Shown piece after piece: positions 24,846 through 33,227 of a stretch of DNA of 64,000 bases. A program made the position numbers and the translations under genes. Position 1 is the first letter of the stretch. Every line of letters begins with the position of its first letter. The notes below the pieces were generated by a model that saw nothing but the letters and a program-made list of their open reading frames with translations, made no database searches and had not been told where the DNA came from. This DNA is from JAGSPQ01 sp038206395 (GTDB lineage Bacteria > Myxococcota > Myxococcia > Myxococcales > Myxococcaceae), in NCBI GenBank assembly GCA_038206395.1, contig JBBRAX010000007.1, positions 1 to 64,000 of the forward strand, written 5' to 3'.

Positions 24846-26417
24846 ATGAAGACCATCGCCGCCCTCGTTCTGGTTTCGCTGTCTGCGCTCGCGGCCGACC
24901 GCCGTCCCGTGCTCGCGGTTTTTCCACCGTCAGCGGCTGACCCCGCGGGCAAAGAGTTGGCGTTGTTGATCCAGGCGCGGACGACGGCGGTGCTGGCGAC
25001 CACCAATCGCTACTCGGACATTCACCTCAAGCAGATCCTCGCGATGGCGTCGCGCGAGGGCTTCGACATCGAGTCGCTCGACCCGAAGAACTCTGATCGC
25101 GCCGCGAAGCTGCTGGGCGCAGACCGCATCGCCTGGGGCCAGCTCGAGCGGAACGAGAAGGGCTTCAAGCTCAAGGCGGTGGTGACTGACCTGAAGAAGC
25201 TGACCCGCGTCGAAGTGCAGCTGGGCGCCGAGCTGGCGACCGCGGTCGAGGCGGCGTCGACCACGTTGTCTCACGCCATCCTTAGGCTTGACAGTGTGAC
25301 GGGCTTCAAGACGCCGCCGGCGGTGTCGACGAAGTCTGACGCGGCGATGCAGGCGTTCAGCCACTGCTACGCGACGGTGGTGCGCCAGCCGATGGGCATC
25401 GAGAACCCGGCGGTGCTCGAAGGGCCCGAGCTCGAAGTCGCGATTACCCAGTGCCAGGAAGCGCTCGCGGCCGACCCCAGGTTCATTCCGGCCAGCGCGG
25501 CGCTCGGTCTCGCGTACGCGATCATCGGCAACGACGCCGAGGCGCTGAAGGCCCTGGCCCCGCTGAAGGGCGCCGACCAGGACGAGCGGCTGTATTGGAT
25601 TGCCCGGTTCTGGGAAGTGACGAGGTACCAGAGCAACGATGCGGGTGAAGCCCTGCTGCGCGAGGCGATCTCGAAGAAGCCGGGGTTCCTGCTGGCGCGC
25701 GGGTACCTGGGCGAGCTGCTGGACACGGTCGGTAACTACGACAAGGCCTCGGCGGCGTGGCAGGAGTTCGCGGCGGTCGCTCCGCTGGATCCGTACGTAA
25801 CGGGGCGGTGGGCCAAGTCGCTGGCGCGGCAGAACAAACACGACGAGGCGATCGCGCTGACGAAGAAGGCGCTGGAGCTCGAGCCGAAGAGCCGCGAGAT
25901 GCGGCTGCAGCTGGCCAGCCGGTACATCGACGCGGGCAAGCTCGACGACGCGCTGCCAGTGTTGACGTCGCTGTCGGAAGAGCCGGACTCGCGCGGCGAG
26001 GTGCTGCTGCGGCTGGGCTGGGCGTACTACCTCAAGGGCTCGCCGGAGCTCGCGGCGCCGCTGTTCGAGAAGGCGATCGCCAAGGCGAAGTCGCCGGGTG
26101 AGTGGCGCACGCGCGGCCGCGCGCACTACGACCTCGCGCTGGTCCACGTAAAGAAGAGCCCCGAGAAGGCGGAAGCGGCGCTGAAGGCGTCTTTTCTCAC
26201 CGGCTACCGCGTGAAGGAGCTCGACCCGTCGCTGCAGAAAGCGGCCCAGAAGATCGAGCGGGCCGAACTGTCGCACGCGGAAAAGAAGGGGGCGAAAAAG
26301 AACTCGGCAGTGATTCCGCGCGAGGTCAGCCTCTTCCCGATCGACAAGTTCGGCGACGTGGACGCTGCGGCGGCCAAGCCCAAACCGCCGGAAGGCTTCA
26401 TGCTGGTTCACTTTTAA
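24846..26417 (+). CDS. Exported TPR-repeat protein
   Basis: 523 aa from the ATG at 24846, which begins a signal peptide (MKTIAALVLVSLSALAA). Residues 20-150 form an alpha/beta region with DRIAWGQLERNEKGFKLKA, similar to the domain in outer-membrane-associated proteins that compute stress or lipid lists, though I cannot name it. From about residue 200 there are at least six TPR units (e.g. FIPASAALGLAYAIIGNDAE, LARGYLGELLDTVGNYDKAS, ALTKKALELEPKSREMRLQL). It probably acts as a periplasmic scaffold. Upstream longer frames are antisense to the HEAT-like gene and are rejected. Confidence 0.8.
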   Translation: MKTIAALVLVSLSALAADRRPVLAVFPPSAADPAGKELALLIQARTTAVLATTNRYSDIHLKQILAMASREGFDIESLDPKNSDRAAKLLGADRIAWGQLERNEKGFKLKAVVTDLKKLTRVEVQLGAELATAVEAASTTLSHAILRLDSVTGFKTPPAVSTKSDAAMQAFSHCYATVVRQPMGIENPAVLEGPELEVAITQCQEALAADPRFIPASAALGLAYAIIGNDAEALKALAPLKGADQDERLYWIARFWEVTRYQSNDAGEALLREAISKKPGFLLARGYLGELLDTVGNYDKASAAWQEFAAVAPLDPYVTGRWAKSLARQNKHDEAIALTKKALELEPKSREMRLQLASRYIDAGKLDDALPVLTSLSEEPDSRGEVLLRLGWAYYLKGSPELAAPLFEKAIAKAKSPGEWRTRGRAHYDLALVHVKKSPEKAEAALKASFLTGYRVKELDPSLQKAAQKIERAELSHAEKKGAKKNSAVIPREVSLFPIDKFGDVDAAAAKPKPPEGFMLVHF

Positions 26418-26530
26418 TCCGCGGAATATCCGGGCCGGAATTCTCGCCGCGTCTTTCAGGTTTCACATTCGGTGGGCCGTGGTGACGTGTGAAAAAGGAC
26501 GTAGCAGCGCGAGACGTGGGCGCCCTGCCC

Positions 26531-26610
26531 GTTCATCCCGAGCGCCCTGCCCGTTCATCCCGAGAGCCCTGCCCGTTCATCCCGAGAGAAGTCGAGGGAT
26601 GAGCCGCCTC
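26531..26610 (+). repeat. Interspersed palindromic repeat cluster, copy 3 with two extra half units
   Basis: GTTCATCCCGAG occurs at 26531-26542, 26553 and 26574, separated by a near-identical GCCCTGCCC spacer (about 21-bp period), and the last unit extends into the full palindrome ending GAGGGATGAGCCGCCTC. The array sits in the 246-bp gap between the TPR gene and the FAD-oxidase gene. Its ATG at 26599 is out of frame with the FAD-oxidase. Confidence 0.8.
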
Positions 26611-26663
26611 CGGAGCACGTACTGCGGGGGATGGCGGGGAAAGCGGAGTAGTTTGCCGCGCGC

Positions 26664-28031
26664 ATGCAGCTTCCTTCCGACTTCCCCGCCGACTTCGCGT
26701 CTTCCGACCCGTCGGACCTCGAGACGTACGGTCGCGACTGGACGAAGGTCTACCCGCCGCGCCCGTCGCTTGTCTGCCGCCCGCGCACGACCGACGAAGT
26801 CTCGCGGCTGCTGCGCCACTGCAACGCGAACAAGATTCCGGTCGTGCCTTCGGGAGGCCGCACGGGCCTCGCCGGCGGAGCGATGGCCACCAACGGTGAG
26901 CTCGTCCTCTCGCTCGAGCGGATGCGGCGCATCGAGCCTATCGACACCCTGGGCCAGACGCTTCGCATCCAGGCCGGCGCGATCACCGAGGCGGTGCACC
27001 AGCACTGCGCCGCGCAAGGGCTCTTCTGGCCCGTCGACTTCGCGTCGAAGGGCAGCAGCCAGGCGGGTGGAAACATCGCGACCAACGCGGGCGGCGTGCG
27101 CGTCATCCGTTACGGCCTCACGAGGCAGTGGGTGCTGGGCCTGCAGGTGGTGCTCGCCAGCGGCGAAGTGCTCGAACTCAACGGCGCGCTGGAAAAGAAC
27201 AACACCGGCGTCGATCTGCGGCAGCTGTTCATCGGCAGCGAAGGAATCCTCGGCGTCATCACCGAAGCGACGCTGAAGCTCACGCGCCTGCCGACGAAGG
27301 TCGAGGTGCTGCTGCTCGCCCTGCCCTCGCTGGAATCGGTGCTGCAGCTCTTCGAGCGCGCGCGCACCGGCCCGTTCACGGTGATGGCGTACGAGTTCTT
27401 CACCGACAGGTGCCTGGAGCGGGTGACGAAGCACCGAAAGCTCAAAGCGCCGTTCGAAGCGGCGTCGTCGCACTACGTGCTGCTCGAGGTGGAACAGGTC
27501 GACGGGGCGCTCGACGACTGGCTGCAGGCGCTCTTCGACGCAGGCCTCGTCACCGACGGCACGCTCGCGCAGAACGCCGAACAGCAGAAAGAGCTGTGGA
27601 CGTACCGGGAAGCGATCTCCGAATCGCTGAGCGCGACGGGCCTACCGCACAAGAACGACATCGCGCTGCCGGTCAGCAGGCTTCACGTGTTCTGCGGCGA
27701 GTTCGAGACGCTGCTCGCCCAGCGCTACGCCGACTGGGAGCTCTGCCTCTTCGGCCACATCGGCGACGGCAACCTGCACGTGAACATCATGAAGCCCGAC
27801 GCGATGGACAAGGCTGCGTTTCTCGCCCGCACCCACGAGGTCGACAGTTCGATGTTCGAGCTCGTCCGCGCTCACCAGGGCAGCGTCAGCGCCGAGCATG
27901 GCATCGGGCTGCTCAAGAAAGACTGGCTCGGCTACAGCCGGTCGCCAGCCGAGATCTCGATCATGAAGTCGATGAAGCAGGTGCTCGACCCCAACGGGAT
28001 CCTGAACCCCGGCAAGGTGCTCACACTTTGA
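26664..28031 (+). CDS. FAD-linked 2-hydroxyacid dehydrogenase (GlcD / D-2-hydroxyglutarate dehydrogenase-like)
   Basis: 455 aa. PCMH-type FAD-binding domain: VVPSGGRTGLAGGAMATNGE, ASKGSSQAGGNIATNAGGVRVIRYG, and LRQLFIGSEGILGVITEATLKL. The C-terminal FAD-oxidase domain has LFGHIGDGNLHVNIMKPD and AHQGSVSAEHGIGLLKKDWLG, the metal- and carboxylate-binding segments of this family. It oxidises D-2-hydroxyacids (glycolate, D-lactate or D-2-hydroxyglutarate), passing electrons to an acceptor such as ETF. It lies convergent with serA, which hints at D-2-hydroxyglutarate, but substrate cannot be fixed from sequence. Confidence 0.9.
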   Translation: MQLPSDFPADFASSDPSDLETYGRDWTKVYPPRPSLVCRPRTTDEVSRLLRHCNANKIPVVPSGGRTGLAGGAMATNGELVLSLERMRRIEPIDTLGQTLRIQAGAITEAVHQHCAAQGLFWPVDFASKGSSQAGGNIATNAGGVRVIRYGLTRQWVLGLQVVLASGEVLELNGALEKNNTGVDLRQLFIGSEGILGVITEATLKLTRLPTKVEVLLLALPSLESVLQLFERARTGPFTVMAYEFFTDRCLERVTKHRKLKAPFEAASSHYVLLEVEQVDGALDDWLQALFDAGLVTDGTLAQNAEQQKELWTYREAISESLSATGLPHKNDIALPVSRLHVFCGEFETLLAQRYADWELCLFGHIGDGNLHVNIMKPDAMDKAAFLARTHEVDSSMFELVRAHQGSVSAEHGIGLLKKDWLGYSRSPAEISIMKSMKQVLDPNGILNPGKVLTL

Positions 28032-28096
28032 TGAGGGTGAGGGTTGGGTCGAGCCGTTCGAGGTCTTTCGGGTCCGAAGTCAGGACGCTGTGCCCT

Positions 28097-29305
28097 CTAG
28101 ATGGCCCGCGCCACGATGGTCGACGACAGCTTCCGCATCGCGTCGACGACCTCTTCGTTGACGGGGTTGTCGAGGTCCATCACGAGGTACCCGATGTCTG
28201 CGTTGGTGCTGAGCACCTGGGCGTGGATGTTGGCGTTCTGATCCGACACGAGCTTGTTCACGTCGCGGAGCACGCCGGGCACGTTGTGGTGGACGTTGAC
28301 GAGGCGGTGCGTGCCGCCGGTGCGAAGCAGCTCGACGCCGGGGAAGTTCACGCTGCCCAGCGTCGTGCCGCTGCGGGCGAACTTCGTCAGGCTGGTCGCG
28401 ACCTCGCGGCCAATCGCCTCCTGGGCCTCGAGCGTCGAGCCGCCGATGTGCGGCGTGAGAATCGTGTTCGGCATTCCCTGCAGCGGTGACTGAAAGCCTT
28501 CCGACGAGTTGGCCTCGGGCTCGTCGGGGTAGACGTCGACCGCGGCCCCGCCCACGTGGCCGGCCTTCAGCGCCGCCGCGAGCGCGTCGATGTCGACCAC
28601 GGTGCCGCGCGCGTTGTTCAGCAGGTAGGCGCCGAGCTTCATCCGCTTCAGCTGCGCCTCGCCGATCATCCCCTTCGTCTGCGCCGTCTCGGGCACGTGC
28701 AGCGTCACGAAGTCCGACATCTGCAGCAGCTGGTCGAGCGTCGCGACGGGCGAGCAGTTGCCCAGCGGGAGCTTGGTCGCGACGTCGAAGTAGATGACGC
28801 GCATGCCGAAGAACTCGGCGAGGATTCCGACCTGGGTGCCGATGTGGCCGTAGCCGACGACGCCCAGCGTCTTGCCGCGCACCTCGTGCGCCCCGGTCGC
28901 CAGCTTCCGCCACTTGCCCTGGTGCATCTCACGAATGCGGTCGGCCAGCTGCCGCGACAGCATCACGATTTCCGCGATCACGAGCTCGGCCACGCTGCGG
29001 GTGTTGCTGAAGGGCGCGTTGAACACGCTGATGCCCTTCTTCATCGCGGGCTCGAGCGCGACCTGGTTCGTGCCGATACAGAAGGCGCCGATCGCCAGCA
29101 GGTCCTTCGCCGCGTCCAGCACCCGCGCAGTGATCTGCGTCTTGCTGCGAATGCCCAACAGCTGAACGCCCTGTACGCGCTTGATCAGCTCGTCTTCCTT
29201 CATCGACGTGTCGATGCGGGTGACTTCGAAGCCTTCCGACTTCAGCTGGTCTTCGGCAACTTTGTGGATGTTCTCGAGAAGAAGGACTTTCAGCGCAGGT
29301 GCCAT
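28097..29305 (-). CDS. serA: D-3-phosphoglycerate dehydrogenase
   Basis: 402 aa, close to the 410 aa of the E. coli type. NAD-binding GVVGYGHIGTQVGILAEFFGM, catalytic Arg in LNNARGTVVDIDAL, Glu in DEPEANS and the catalytic His in LTPHIGGSTLEAQ are present. A C-terminal ACT domain (about 330-402, NVHHNVPGVLRDVNKLVSDQ) suggests serine feedback control. It makes 3-phosphohydroxypyruvate, the first step of serine synthesis. The ATG at 29305 begins MAPALKVLLLENIH; longer frames are antisense to the methyltransferase. Divergent from that gene by 51 bp. Confidence 0.96.
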   Translation of the reverse strand: MAPALKVLLLENIHKVAEDQLKSEGFEVTRIDTSMKEDELIKRVQGVQLLGIRSKTQITARVLDAAKDLLAIGAFCIGTNQVALEPAMKKGISVFNAPFSNTRSVAELVIAEIVMLSRQLADRIREMHQGKWRKLATGAHEVRGKTLGVVGYGHIGTQVGILAEFFGMRVIYFDVATKLPLGNCSPVATLDQLLQMSDFVTLHVPETAQTKGMIGEAQLKRMKLGAYLLNNARGTVVDIDALAAALKAGHVGGAAVDVYPDEPEANSSEGFQSPLQGMPNTILTPHIGGSTLEAQEAIGREVATSLTKFARSGTTLGSVNFPGVELLRTGGTHRLVNVHHNVPGVLRDVNKLVSDQNANIHAQVLSTNADIGYLVMDLDNPVNEEVVDAMRKLSSTIVARAI

Positions 29306-29356
29306 GGGCCGCTCAATAGCAGGCAAGCGGAGCCGAAGTCTGAGATGAGAAGAGGC

Positions 29357-30133
29357 ATGGCCACCGTCGACTGGAACGCCGACAGCTACCACAAGGTCTC
29401 CGAGCCGCAGCTGCGGTGGGGCCTCGAGGTGATGTCGAACCTGCAGCTCAATGGCGATGAACACGTCGTCGATGCGGGCTGCGGCACCGGCCGGTTGACC
29501 GCGCATCTGCTGCAGCGTCTTCCCCGCGGCCGCGTGACCGGGCTCGATGTGTCCGAGCCGATGCTTGAGAAGGCGCGCGCAGAGCTGGGGCCGAACGTCG
29601 CGCTGCATGCGGTCGACCTCGGCAGCCTCACGATGGCGCTCGACGCCGACGTCGTGTTCAGCACGGCGACGTTCCACTGGATTCCCGACCACGACGCGCT
29701 CTTCAAGGGCCTCGCAGGTCTGCTCAAGCCAGGTGGCCGGCTTCACGCGCAATGCGGCGGGCTCGGTAACCTGCAGGGCTTCTTGAGGCTCGCGTCAGAG
29801 ATCGCGAACACGGCGCCGTATTCACAGTTCGTCGGTGGCGTCGCGTACCCGACCTACTTCGCCGACCCGAAGGACGAGCTGCCGCGCCTGGCCGCCGCCG
29901 GTTTCGTCGACGCGAAGGCCTGGCTCAAGGACGCGCCGACGCCTTTCAAGACGGCCGACGACTTCCGGGCTTTCGTCTCGACCGTCGTGCTGCGCCACGC
30001 GCTCGCGCTGCTTCCTCATGACCTCGGCCAGCGGTTCCTCGACGAGGTGGTGCAGCACTCTGCCCCAGCCTTTTCGCTGGACTATGTGCGGCTCGAGCTG
30101 CGCGCGACGCGGTCTGGCCCGGGGCGTGAGTAG
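29357..30133 (+). CDS. Trans-aconitate methyltransferase-like SAM methyltransferase
   Basis: 258 aa from the ATG after AGAAGAGGC; an ATG at 29345 is also in frame. Motif I is HVVDAGCGTGRLTAHLLQRLP, the acidic strand is GLDVSEPMLEKARAEL, and DVVFSTATFHWIPDHDALFKGLAGLLKPGGRL is the Tam-like core. The C-terminal half (PTYFADPKDELPRLAAAGF) also resembles Tam. Substrate is uncertain. It heads a run with cdd (9 bp gap) and the kinase-like gene (14 bp gap). Confidence 0.85.
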   Translation: MATVDWNADSYHKVSEPQLRWGLEVMSNLQLNGDEHVVDAGCGTGRLTAHLLQRLPRGRVTGLDVSEPMLEKARAELGPNVALHAVDLGSLTMALDADVVFSTATFHWIPDHDALFKGLAGLLKPGGRLHAQCGGLGNLQGFLRLASEIANTAPYSQFVGGVAYPTYFADPKDELPRLAAAGFVDAKAWLKDAPTPFKTADDFRAFVSTVVLRHALALLPHDLGQRFLDEVVQHSAPAFSLDYVRLELRATRSGPGRE

Positions 30134-30142
30134 AGTGGCGCG

Positions 30143-30538
30143 ATGAGCATCGACTGGGAGCCCCTGTTTGCCGCCGCCGAGGCCGCCCGCCAGCGCGCGT
30201 ACGCCCGCTATTCGAAGTTCCAGGTCGGCGCGGCGCTTCTCTGTTCCGACGGCACCATCATCGCGGGCTGCAACGTCGAGAACGCGAGCTACGGCCTCAC
30301 CATCTGCGCCGAACGCAGCGCGATCGCCCGCATGGTCGTCGAAGGAAAGACGCTGAAGGCGGTGGCGATCGTGGTGAACAGCGTGAAGCCGACTCCGCCG
30401 TGTGGCATGTGCCGGCAGGTGATCGCCGAGTTCGGCCCTGCGTCGACGGAAGTGCGAAGCCGGACCACCGAGGGCGGTGAGGCGCAGTACACGCTGGGCG
30501 AGCTGCTGCCGCATGCGTTCACGAAAGATTTCCTATAA
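30143..30538 (+). CDS. cdd: Cytidine deaminase
   Basis: 131 aa, the homotetrameric short form. The zinc site is complete: CAERSAIARM (Cys and catalytic Glu) and PTPPCGMCRQ (two Cys). The substrate-binding segment YSKFQVGAALLCSDG and GCNVENASYGLT are standard. It deaminates cytidine and deoxycytidine in pyrimidine salvage. The ATG has GAGTAGAGTGG purines upstream and follows the methyltransferase stop by 9 bp. Confidence 0.96.
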   Translation: MSIDWEPLFAAAEAARQRAYARYSKFQVGAALLCSDGTIIAGCNVENASYGLTICAERSAIARMVVEGKTLKAVAIVVNSVKPTPPCGMCRQVIAEFGPASTEVRSRTTEGGEAQYTLGELLPHAFTKDFL

Positions 30539-30552
30539 GGGTCGCCGTCCGA

Positions 30553-32403
30553 ATGAGCTCTGGAAGTCTGGATGGCCGGTTCACGATGAAGGGCCCACTG
30601 CGCTGCGCGGGCGTCGGCTCTTTGATGTGCGCCGAAGACAAAGACGGCGCGCGGACTGCGATCCGGCTGATTCCCCAGGCGGCCCAGGGCAAGGAAGCCG
30701 TGGCGGCCGCGTTGAAGCTTCCGCAGCACCCGGTGTTGCCGCGCACGCTCGGCTCGGGCGCGATGGAAGATTCGTCGTGGGTGGCAATCGACTTCCCGGA
30801 AGGCGAGCTGCTGACGCACCGGATCCCGTTGGACACGCCGAGCCTGCTGACGATGGGCTCGATGATCGCGGGCGCGCTGACGGCGCTGCACCAGAACGAC
30901 ATCGTGCACGGCGAGCTCTCGACCGAGTCGGTGCTGACGGTGCCGGCCGCGGGTGGCGATCGCTTCATCCTCTTCGATGCGCCGCTGGTGGTGATGAACC
31001 GCCTGTCAGATCGCCGCGGAGAAGAACGCCTGCTCGTGCAACTGATTCATCTGGTGACCTTCCTCTCGCCCGAACGCGCGCGCGGAATGGAAGCGTCGAT
31101 GCCTTCCGACATCTGGTCGCTGGGCATGATCCTCTCGCTCGCCAGCGGCGCCGAAGGGATTCCCGGCCGTTCGACGCTCGAGAAGATCGCCGCAGTGGTG
31201 ACGAACAAGTGGCGGCCCGCGGTCTCGCAGTCGCTGCCGATCGCGCTGCGCTTGTTGCTGACGCGCATGCTCGCGCCGGATCCGAAAGACCGGCCTTCGT
31301 CGCTGGACGTCGCGATGGAGCTCGAGCACCTGTGTGTCGCGCTCGCGGCGCATCAGCAGGTGAAGCCGCACGTGCCTCCGGCGGTCGAGACGCTGCCGCA
31401 GTCGAAGCTCGACAAGCTGCTCGAAAAATCGAAGGCGGTGGATCCGTTCGAAGCGCTGGTCGCAGGTGGCGTGTCGGTGAACGCGATGGACTCGCACTCT
31501 GAGCCGACGCGCGAGATGGTGATCGCGGATCGCCCGGGGCACGACAAGACGGATCCGTACGCGATGATGCCTGCGCCGGTGCCGACCGCCCCCGACAGGC
31601 CGGTGTTCGTCGAGCCGCCCGTGCGTGAAGTCGCGGCGCCGCTGGCGCTGTTGATCCCTGCGCACCCGTCGACGCGGCCGCTGCCGCCGATTCTGGATCC
31701 CGCCGCGGTGATCGTGCCGGCGCAGCCGATGCGGCCTCACTCGCCGACGCCGATGCCGAAGCTGCCGCCGTCGGTGGAGTCGCTGCCCGGCCAGTCTCAG
31801 ATCACCGGCCGGTTCGGGATGCTGCCCGGCGCAGTTCGGCCCGAGAAGGTTCCCGCGGTTCTCACCGAAGACGTCGCCGAAGAGGCCGCCGCGGCGCGTG
31901 CGGCCTTCGCGATGGACAGCCAGTCGACGGGGCCGGCGCCGATCGTGTCCGCGCCCGCGCCAGTGCGGTCGATTCATGACGACGCGGAAGATGCTTTCGC
32001 CGCCGACGTGCTGCGCGCGCAGAAGAAGCGGTACCAGCTCGCGGCCATCGCGGCGTGCGTCGTCATCGTTGGGGCAGGCGGCATGCTGCTGCGTTCGGCG
32101 CTGCTTTCGTCGCCCGAGCACACGCCTGTCGTCGAGCCCCAGCAGATGGTCGTCGAGGACGTGAAGCCTGCGCCTGCGCCTGCGCCGATCGCTGTCGCTG
32201 CGCCCGAGCCGGTGGTCGCAGCGAAGCCGCCGACGCCCGTCGTGAAGCCTGAGCCTGTCGCTGCGCCCGTTGCGACAAAGCCGGCTGAGACGGACGAGCT
32301 GCAGGCACTGACGCCGAAGCCCGCGCCGAAGCCGAAGCCGGCCGCAGCGAAGAAGCCTGTCGAAGAGGCGCCGCGGAAGCCCGTTCGACTCGACGACGAC
32401 TGA
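30553..32403 (+). CDS. Transmembrane Ser/Thr-kinase-like protein, predicted pseudokinase
   Basis: 616 aa. Residues about 10-270 follow the bacterial Ser/Thr kinase fold (LTALHQNDIVHGELSTESVL, MEASMPSDIWSLGMILSLASG, RMLAPDPKDRPSSLDVAMELE). Catalytic residues are changed: the beta-3 lysine is R38, HRD is HGE (119-121) with Ser at the usual Lys and Asn positions, and DFG is DAP (142-144). A Pro-rich linker (280-490) leads to one membrane helix at about 495-515 (AAIAACVVIVGAGGMLLRSA) and a Pro/Ala/Lys outer tail. It probably binds rather than phosphorylates partners. It follows cdd by 14 bp. Confidence 0.82.
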   Translation: MSSGSLDGRFTMKGPLRCAGVGSLMCAEDKDGARTAIRLIPQAAQGKEAVAAALKLPQHPVLPRTLGSGAMEDSSWVAIDFPEGELLTHRIPLDTPSLLTMGSMIAGALTALHQNDIVHGELSTESVLTVPAAGGDRFILFDAPLVVMNRLSDRRGEERLLVQLIHLVTFLSPERARGMEASMPSDIWSLGMILSLASGAEGIPGRSTLEKIAAVVTNKWRPAVSQSLPIALRLLLTRMLAPDPKDRPSSLDVAMELEHLCVALAAHQQVKPHVPPAVETLPQSKLDKLLEKSKAVDPFEALVAGGVSVNAMDSHSEPTREMVIADRPGHDKTDPYAMMPAPVPTAPDRPVFVEPPVREVAAPLALLIPAHPSTRPLPPILDPAAVIVPAQPMRPHSPTPMPKLPPSVESLPGQSQITGRFGMLPGAVRPEKVPAVLTEDVAEEAAAARAAFAMDSQSTGPAPIVSAPAPVRSIHDDAEDAFAADVLRAQKKRYQLAAIAACVVIVGAGGMLLRSALLSSPEHTPVVEPQQMVVEDVKPAPAPAPIAVAAPEPVVAAKPPTPVVKPEPVAAPVATKPAETDELQALTPKPAPKPKPAAAKKPVEEAPRKPVRLDDD

Positions 32404-32440
32404 CGACAGCGCGGGTGCTTAGCGCTATGAGCGCGGCTCT

Positions 32441-33223
32441 ATGAGCCAGGTCGCCCTGATCACCGGAGGCACCCGCGGCGTCGGCCGCGCCCTCTCACTG
32501 CGTCTCGCCAAGCGCGGCATGGACATCGTCGCCACCTACCGGCGCGACACCGAAGCCGCCGAGGCGCTGAAGAAAGAAGTCGAGGCCCTGGGGCGCACGT
32601 GTGTCGTGGCCACGGCAGATCAGCTCGAGCCCGAGAGCCTGTTGCCGGTGTTCGAGAGCATCAAGGCGCAGTTCGGGCACCTCGATGTGTTCGTGGCGAA
32701 CGCAGCGTCGACGAAGTTCGCTCCGCTGATGGACACGAAGCTTCACCAGATGGACAAGACGTTCAACGTGACGGTGAAGAGCTTCCTGCTCGGCTGTCAG
32801 AACGCGGCGCCGCTGATGAAGGGCCGCAACGGGAAGATCGTCGCGGTGTCGGGCATGGACTCGCGCATCGCGCTGCCTTTTCACGGCCTGCTGGGCGCGA
32901 TGAAGGGAGCGATGGAGATCCTCGTTCGCTACCTCGCCACCGAGCTCGCGTCTGACGGCATTCGGGTCAACGCGGTGAACCCCGGCTACATCGACACCGA
33001 GTCGTCGCGGTTCTACGTCGGCGTGGCGCAGTGGGAAAAGATGGCGAGCCAGCTGGGCTCGATGGTTCCGACGGGCACCATTGGTACGGCCGACGAGATC
33101 GCGGCCAGCATCGAGTGGCTGTGTGTCGACGACTCGCGGTACGTGAACGCCACGACCCTCGTCGTCGACGGCGGGCTCGAGGCGAACTACCAGATGTTCC
33201 TGTCGAGCAAGATGGCCGGCTGA
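32441..33223 (+). CDS. SDR-family protein, FabL/enoyl-ACP reductase-like
   Basis: 260 aa Rossmann protein: ALITGGTRGVGRALSLRLAKRG, FVANAAST, and a C-terminal DGIRVNAVNPGYIDTESSRF / NATTLVVDGGLEANYQMF, the arrangement of FabL-type enoyl-ACP reductases. In FabL the active site is Y-x6-K; here the corresponding stretch is FHGLLGAMKG, so the Tyr is replaced by His148 while Lys155 remains. Activity may therefore be altered. It ends 4 bp before a PlsC-like gene, which supports a lipid role. Confidence 0.8.
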   Translation: MSQVALITGGTRGVGRALSLRLAKRGMDIVATYRRDTEAAEALKKEVEALGRTCVVATADQLEPESLLPVFESIKAQFGHLDVFVANAASTKFAPLMDTKLHQMDKTFNVTVKSFLLGCQNAAPLMKGRNGKIVAVSGMDSRIALPFHGLLGAMKGAMEILVRYLATELASDGIRVNAVNPGYIDTESSRFYVGVAQWEKMASQLGSMVPTGTIGTADEIAASIEWLCVDDSRYVNATTLVVDGGLEANYQMFLSSKMAG

Positions 33224-33227
33224 AGCG

